Shown piece after piece: positions 41,435-43,947 of a stretch of DNA of 43,947 nucleotides (position 1 is the stretch's first letter; each line of letters opens with the position of its first letter). Location: assembly GCA_937871715.1 (NCBI GenBank), contig CALMOE010000264.1:1-43947 (forward strand), written 5' to 3'. The position numbers and the translations under genes were made by a program. The notes beneath the pieces are model-generated. The model worked only from the letters and a program-made list of their open reading frames with translations, ran no database searches and was not told where the DNA came from. The stretch is from an uncultured Geobacter sp. GTDB taxonomy: Bacteria; Desulfobacterota; Desulfuromonadia; Geobacterales; DSM-12255.

Positions 41435-41761
41435 TTCTGGGTCCCCAGTTTTTTGGCAGAAAAAAGAGTAGAGAGTTGTTTCGTAGCTACTCTAAAGAAG
41501 AGAGTCTTGGAATACAAGGGGTTTGCATGCCGCTTCTCCCGGGTGCAGGTGGCATTGCGGCGAAAAGCGGAGTTGCAAAAAATATATTTTGCATGCTCGC
41601 CTTGGGTAGGATATTTTACTTGCCGACCAAGGCCAACAGAGGCGGGGTGGCATTCACACTCCGTATAGTCGCTGTTGCCTATCATCTAATCCCCCCTCAC
41701 CATCTCTCCATGAATTTGGAGAGGCGCCGCTCATGGCGCAAGGCCATCTGAACCCTTTACC
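41435..41761. other. Divergent intergenic region between the kinase and the TauE/SafE gene
   Basis: These 327 bases hold no convincing gene. Visible elements are an 18-base AT-centred near-palindrome GCAAAAAATATATTTTGC (41575-41592), a small hairpin CTCTCCA/TGGAGAG (41704-41723) and a GAGTAG/CTACTC pair near 41466-41492. No good sigma-70 or sigma-54 promoter was found on either strand by eye. Confidence 0.6.
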
Positions 41762-42517
41762 ATGGATGATACCCTGATTTTCCCCCTGCTCTTTGCCGTC
41801 GCCTTCGTTGCCGGGGTGATCGATGCCATTGCCGGTGGCGGCGGGCTGATCACCGTCCCTGTCCTGCTCGGTATCGGCCTCCCACCCCAGGTCGCCCTGG
41901 GGACCAACAAGCTGCAGGCATCCTTCGGTTCCGGGAGTGCAATGCTCCATTTCATCCGCAGCGGTACGGTCAGCCTCGGGGAGATGTCCCGCGGCATGCT
42001 CTTCACCGCCGTTGGGGCGGCTGCCGGAGCAGTCGCCATACGCCACATGGACCCGGCCATCCTCCGCTACGTGGTCCCCTGGCTCCTCCTGGCAATCGCC
42101 CTCTATACCCTCGTATCCCCGGAGCTGGGGAGCGGCGACATCCGTGCCCGCATGCCGGAGGGGCTCTTCTACCCCCTCTTCGGCCTGGGCATAGGCTTCT
42201 ACGACGGTTTCTTCGGCCCGGGGACAGGCTCCTTCTGGGCCATGGCATTCATCCTCTGTCTCGGCTGCTCCCTGGTGCGGGCCACGGCCTGCACCAAGGT
42301 GATGAACTTCACCAGCAACCTGGTCGCACTGCTTCTTTTCATGCAGGCGGGTCAGTTCCGATTTGCCGAAGGGGTTGTGATGGGGGTGGCCCAGTTTCTC
42401 GGGGCCAGGGTAGGGGCAAGGATGGTGATCCGCAAGGGGGCTAAGTTCATCCGCCCGGTGTACATCGGGGTGGTGCTGGTGATAACCGCCAGGCTCCTCT
42501 ACCAGGCGTACGGCTGA
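41762..42517 (+). CDS. TauE/SafE family membrane permease
   Basis: A 251-residue membrane protein with about eight helices. The family signature is repeated in both halves: VAFVAGVIDAIAGGGGLITVPVLLGIGLPPQVALGTNKLQASFGS and FGLGIGFYDGFFGPGTGSFWAMAFILCLG...ATACTKVMNFTSNLVALLLF. Members export or import sulphite, sulphonates and other small anions. No Shine-Dalgarno is visible before the ATG at 41762, so expression may be low or the leader structured. It ends one base before the convergent DUF4388 gene. Substrate unknown. Confidence 0.88.
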   Translation: MDDTLIFPLLFAVAFVAGVIDAIAGGGGLITVPVLLGIGLPPQVALGTNKLQASFGSGSAMLHFIRSGTVSLGEMSRGMLFTAVGAAAGAVAIRHMDPAILRYVVPWLLLAIALYTLVSPELGSGDIRARMPEGLFYPLFGLGIGFYDGFFGPGTGSFWAMAFILCLGCSLVRATACTKVMNFTSNLVALLLFMQAGQFRFAEGVVMGVAQFLGARVGARMVIRKGAKFIRPVYIGVVLVITARLLYQAYG

Positions 42518-42518
42518 A

Positions 42519-43727
42519 TCAGCACTGCAGGATGTAGGCGGGCAGGATCTCCGCCAGGGAGATGAATTCGTCGGCGAACGCTGCCGAGCTGCCGTCCATC
42601 CGGGGGCGGGGGATTACCGCCCTGGCGCCCGACCTGTAGGCCCGCAGCGTCAGGGGGGTGTCTTCTGGGTGGGCCAGCTGGATAATCGGAATTGAGGGGA
42701 ACTTCCCCTTGAAGATGGCGCATACCGTCTCCTCCCGGCTGCCGCCACCTTCTGCCGTTATGTTTGCGTCCACTGCCAAGCATGGGCGGCGGCCGGCCCC
42801 CATCGCCCTCGCCATCGACTCCTCCGCCTCTGCCCGGCTCTGTATCGTGGTCACCGTGATGCCACTATCGGCACAGAGCGTCTCCAGGGCATGGGCGAGG
42901 AGCCTGTCACTGCTGAGGAGGACCAGCTCCCTCTCTGCCTCGTCTTTCCCCGCCATCGACTCCCCATCGCGGTTAGCCAAGAAATCGGCTATTTTTTCCT
43001 GGTCAGCCGGAGGAAGGTGCGGTGCGAGCTCAGCGATCACCCTCCTCCCCCTTACGATGGGATCGTCCGGAGAGAGGCCGGTGAAAGCCTTCGGCAGCTC
43101 CGCCGAGATTTTGTCCATCTCATCCAGGCCGAGGAGGTCCTCGGATAGCAGTTCGCCGAAAGCCTCGTCGAAGCCATCAGCCTGCTCATCCTCATCCCCG
43201 ATCAAACCGTCGCGCACCTTCTCGTCGTAGAGTCTCAGGGCCTCCATGAGGATGTTCTGGGTATTCAGGTTCACCTCGTGGTTCATCTTCTCCGGGTAGT
43301 AGCGGAAATTGCAGACGATGTCGCCGCTTAGGGGGTGCAGGGTGAACTTGCCGCTCTTCCAGGTGAGGATCTCCACCAGGGTGGTTTCGATGAGCTTCTG
43401 CAGCCCCCTGTGGGCGTCCTCCCCCCTCACCAGCCCCATCTCGATCAGAGTTATGACCAGCGGCCTGCGGCCTGGGCCGTCGCTCTGCTGCTTTGCCAGC
43501 GCCTGATCCAGCTGGTCGTTGCTGATCAGCCCCATGCCGATAAGTATCTGCCCTATCCGCACGCTGTTGTTCAGGTGGCTGGCGCTTACCATGAAGCCGT
43601 CCTTGAACACCAGCTGGCTCTCCCCCCTCTTCCCGATGACGCTGAGGATTCCAGACTTGCGGGTGGAGTTGAGCAGCTGGATCACGTCAACTATTGGCAG
43701 ATGCTCCAGATCGCCGGTGAAAGACAT
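42519..43727 (-). CDS. DUF4388 protein with C-terminal pseudo-receiver domain
   Basis: The start at 43727 gives 402 residues beginning MSFTGDLEHLPIVDVIQLLNSTRKSGILSV, the standard DUF4388 opening; longer readings add residues unlike the family. Residues 1 to about 110 are DUF4388, the next part (LVRGEDAHRGLQKLIETTLVEILTWKSGKFTLHP) is the accompanying domain often seen in delta-proteobacteria, then a linker of about 100 residues and a receiver-like domain (ELVLLSSDRLLAHALETL, CLAVDANI, IPIIQLAHPED, ARAVIPRP). The acidic pair is reduced to SD and the conserved lysine is replaced by arginine, so phosphorylation is doubtful. These proteins are linked with gliding or polarity signalling in relatives. 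Confidence 0.82.
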   Translation of the reverse strand: MSFTGDLEHLPIVDVIQLLNSTRKSGILSVIGKRGESQLVFKDGFMVSASHLNNSVRIGQILIGMGLISNDQLDQALAKQQSDGPGRRPLVITLIEMGLVRGEDAHRGLQKLIETTLVEILTWKSGKFTLHPLSGDIVCNFRYYPEKMNHEVNLNTQNILMEALRLYDEKVRDGLIGDEDEQADGFDEAFGELLSEDLLGLDEMDKISAELPKAFTGLSPDDPIVRGRRVIAELAPHLPPADQEKIADFLANRDGESMAGKDEAERELVLLSSDRLLAHALETLCADSGITVTTIQSRAEAEESMARAMGAGRRPCLAVDANITAEGGGSREETVCAIFKGKFPSIPIIQLAHPEDTPLTLRAYRSGARAVIPRPRMDGSSAAFADEFISLAEILPAYILQC

Positions 43728-43786
43728 TGGCTCCGTATCCTCCTGGGATGGGGTTTGGGTTGTTGCATGACAACAGTACGGCGGCA

Positions 43787-43816
43787 ATTATAGCAGCATG
43801 GCTGGAACGGAGTCAC
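43787..43816 (-). promoter_or_regulatory. Possible promoter of the DUF4388 gene
   Basis: On the minus strand: GTGACT (43816-43811), 18-base spacer, perfect TATAAT (43792-43787), about 60 bases before the start codon. Confidence 0.5.
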
Positions 43817-43913
43817 CATAGATTTTTTTCAGGTATTGATGGCGGCAGAATCAGTTGAAATGTGAAATGTTTTCAATTTCGACTGCACAACGAAACTGGC
43901 AGGCCCCGATTCC

Positions 43914-43942
43914 TTCCCATCCACGAGTGGTTGTGCTATAGT
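43914..43942 (+). promoter_or_regulatory. Possible promoter reading out of the right edge
   Basis: TTCCCA (43914-43919), 17-base spacer, extended -10 TGCTATAGT (TATAGT at 43937-43942). It would drive a plus-strand gene beyond the window. Nothing else is seen between 43817 and the edge. Confidence 0.4.
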
Positions 43943-43947
43943 TTCCC

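Noticed and set aside
41476-41751. 91-codon plus-strand open frame before the TauE/SafE gene
   Set aside because: No ribosome-binding site, no recognisable domain, and it crosses the AT palindrome and hairpin of the intergenic region.

Overview
The window looks like a chromosomal segment of a Geobacter-type bacterium (Desulfuromonadales/Geobacterales). The evidence is a multihaem cytochrome and porin operon of the extracellular-electron-transfer kind, an acetate-type sodium symporter, the citramalate route to isoleucine (cimA), a MetVF-type methylenetetrahydrofolate reductase, a DUF4388 protein, and GC-rich genes with strong Shine-Dalgarno sites. It is gene-dense. I see no rRNA, tRNA, CRISPR, insertion sequence or prophage. 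All family names come from reading motifs by eye; no search was run.

Layout. 1-3419 (minus): U32 peptidase-family protein, diacylglycerol-kinase-type lipid kinase, and a CusRS-like two-component pair whose kinase runs off the left edge. 3466-6393 (plus): dnaB, a heptamer-armed inverted repeat, and a FabMG-like or unknown protein ending in a clear terminator. 6409-10153 (minus): yebC-ruvC-ruvA-ruvB-hda. 10329-15027 (plus): IclR regulator, DUF485 protein and ActP-like symporter, then a separately promoted DUF294 nucleotidyltransferase-like protein, which is a known partner type for such symporters. 15020-19094 (minus): metV-metF-galU, a FmdB-type zinc ribbon, and yggT-divIVA-yggU. 19141-19948 (minus): a cytidylate-kinase-like gene. 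19977-22902 (plus): acpS, nnr, CBS protein, tsaE. 22918-26970 (plus): lysC with a convincing internal start for a regulatory subunit, cimA, a ComEA-like gene with a terminator inside it, and a tiny zinc-ribbon gene.

27131-32120 (minus) is the most distinctive part. It is an operon for a beta-barrel outer-membrane protein, a five-haem lipoprotein and a 983-residue lipoprotein with 18 CX2CH motifs interleaved with 12 wider CXnCH motifs, including one CX14CH. Its predicted promoter abuts a run of ten G/C pairs. The gene order resembles the porin-cytochrome conduits (ExtBCD type) of Geobacter.

32159-37426 (minus) is a complete branched-chain amino-acid type ABC transporter (livK-H-M-G-F) followed by a CBS-pair gene. 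A near-consensus sigma-54 promoter precedes livK, and directly upstream lie a sensor kinase and an NtrC-type regulator (37561-41434). This reads as a self-contained signal-to-uptake module. The right end holds a TauE/SafE permease (plus) convergent with a DUF4388/pseudo-receiver protein (minus).

No wholly new system was demonstrated. The best leads are the mixed-spacing cytochrome operon with its homopolymer-flanked promoter, the terminator embedded in the ComEA-like gene, the heptamer-armed inverted repeats at two loci, the internal lysC start, and the sigma-54/liv/two-component module.
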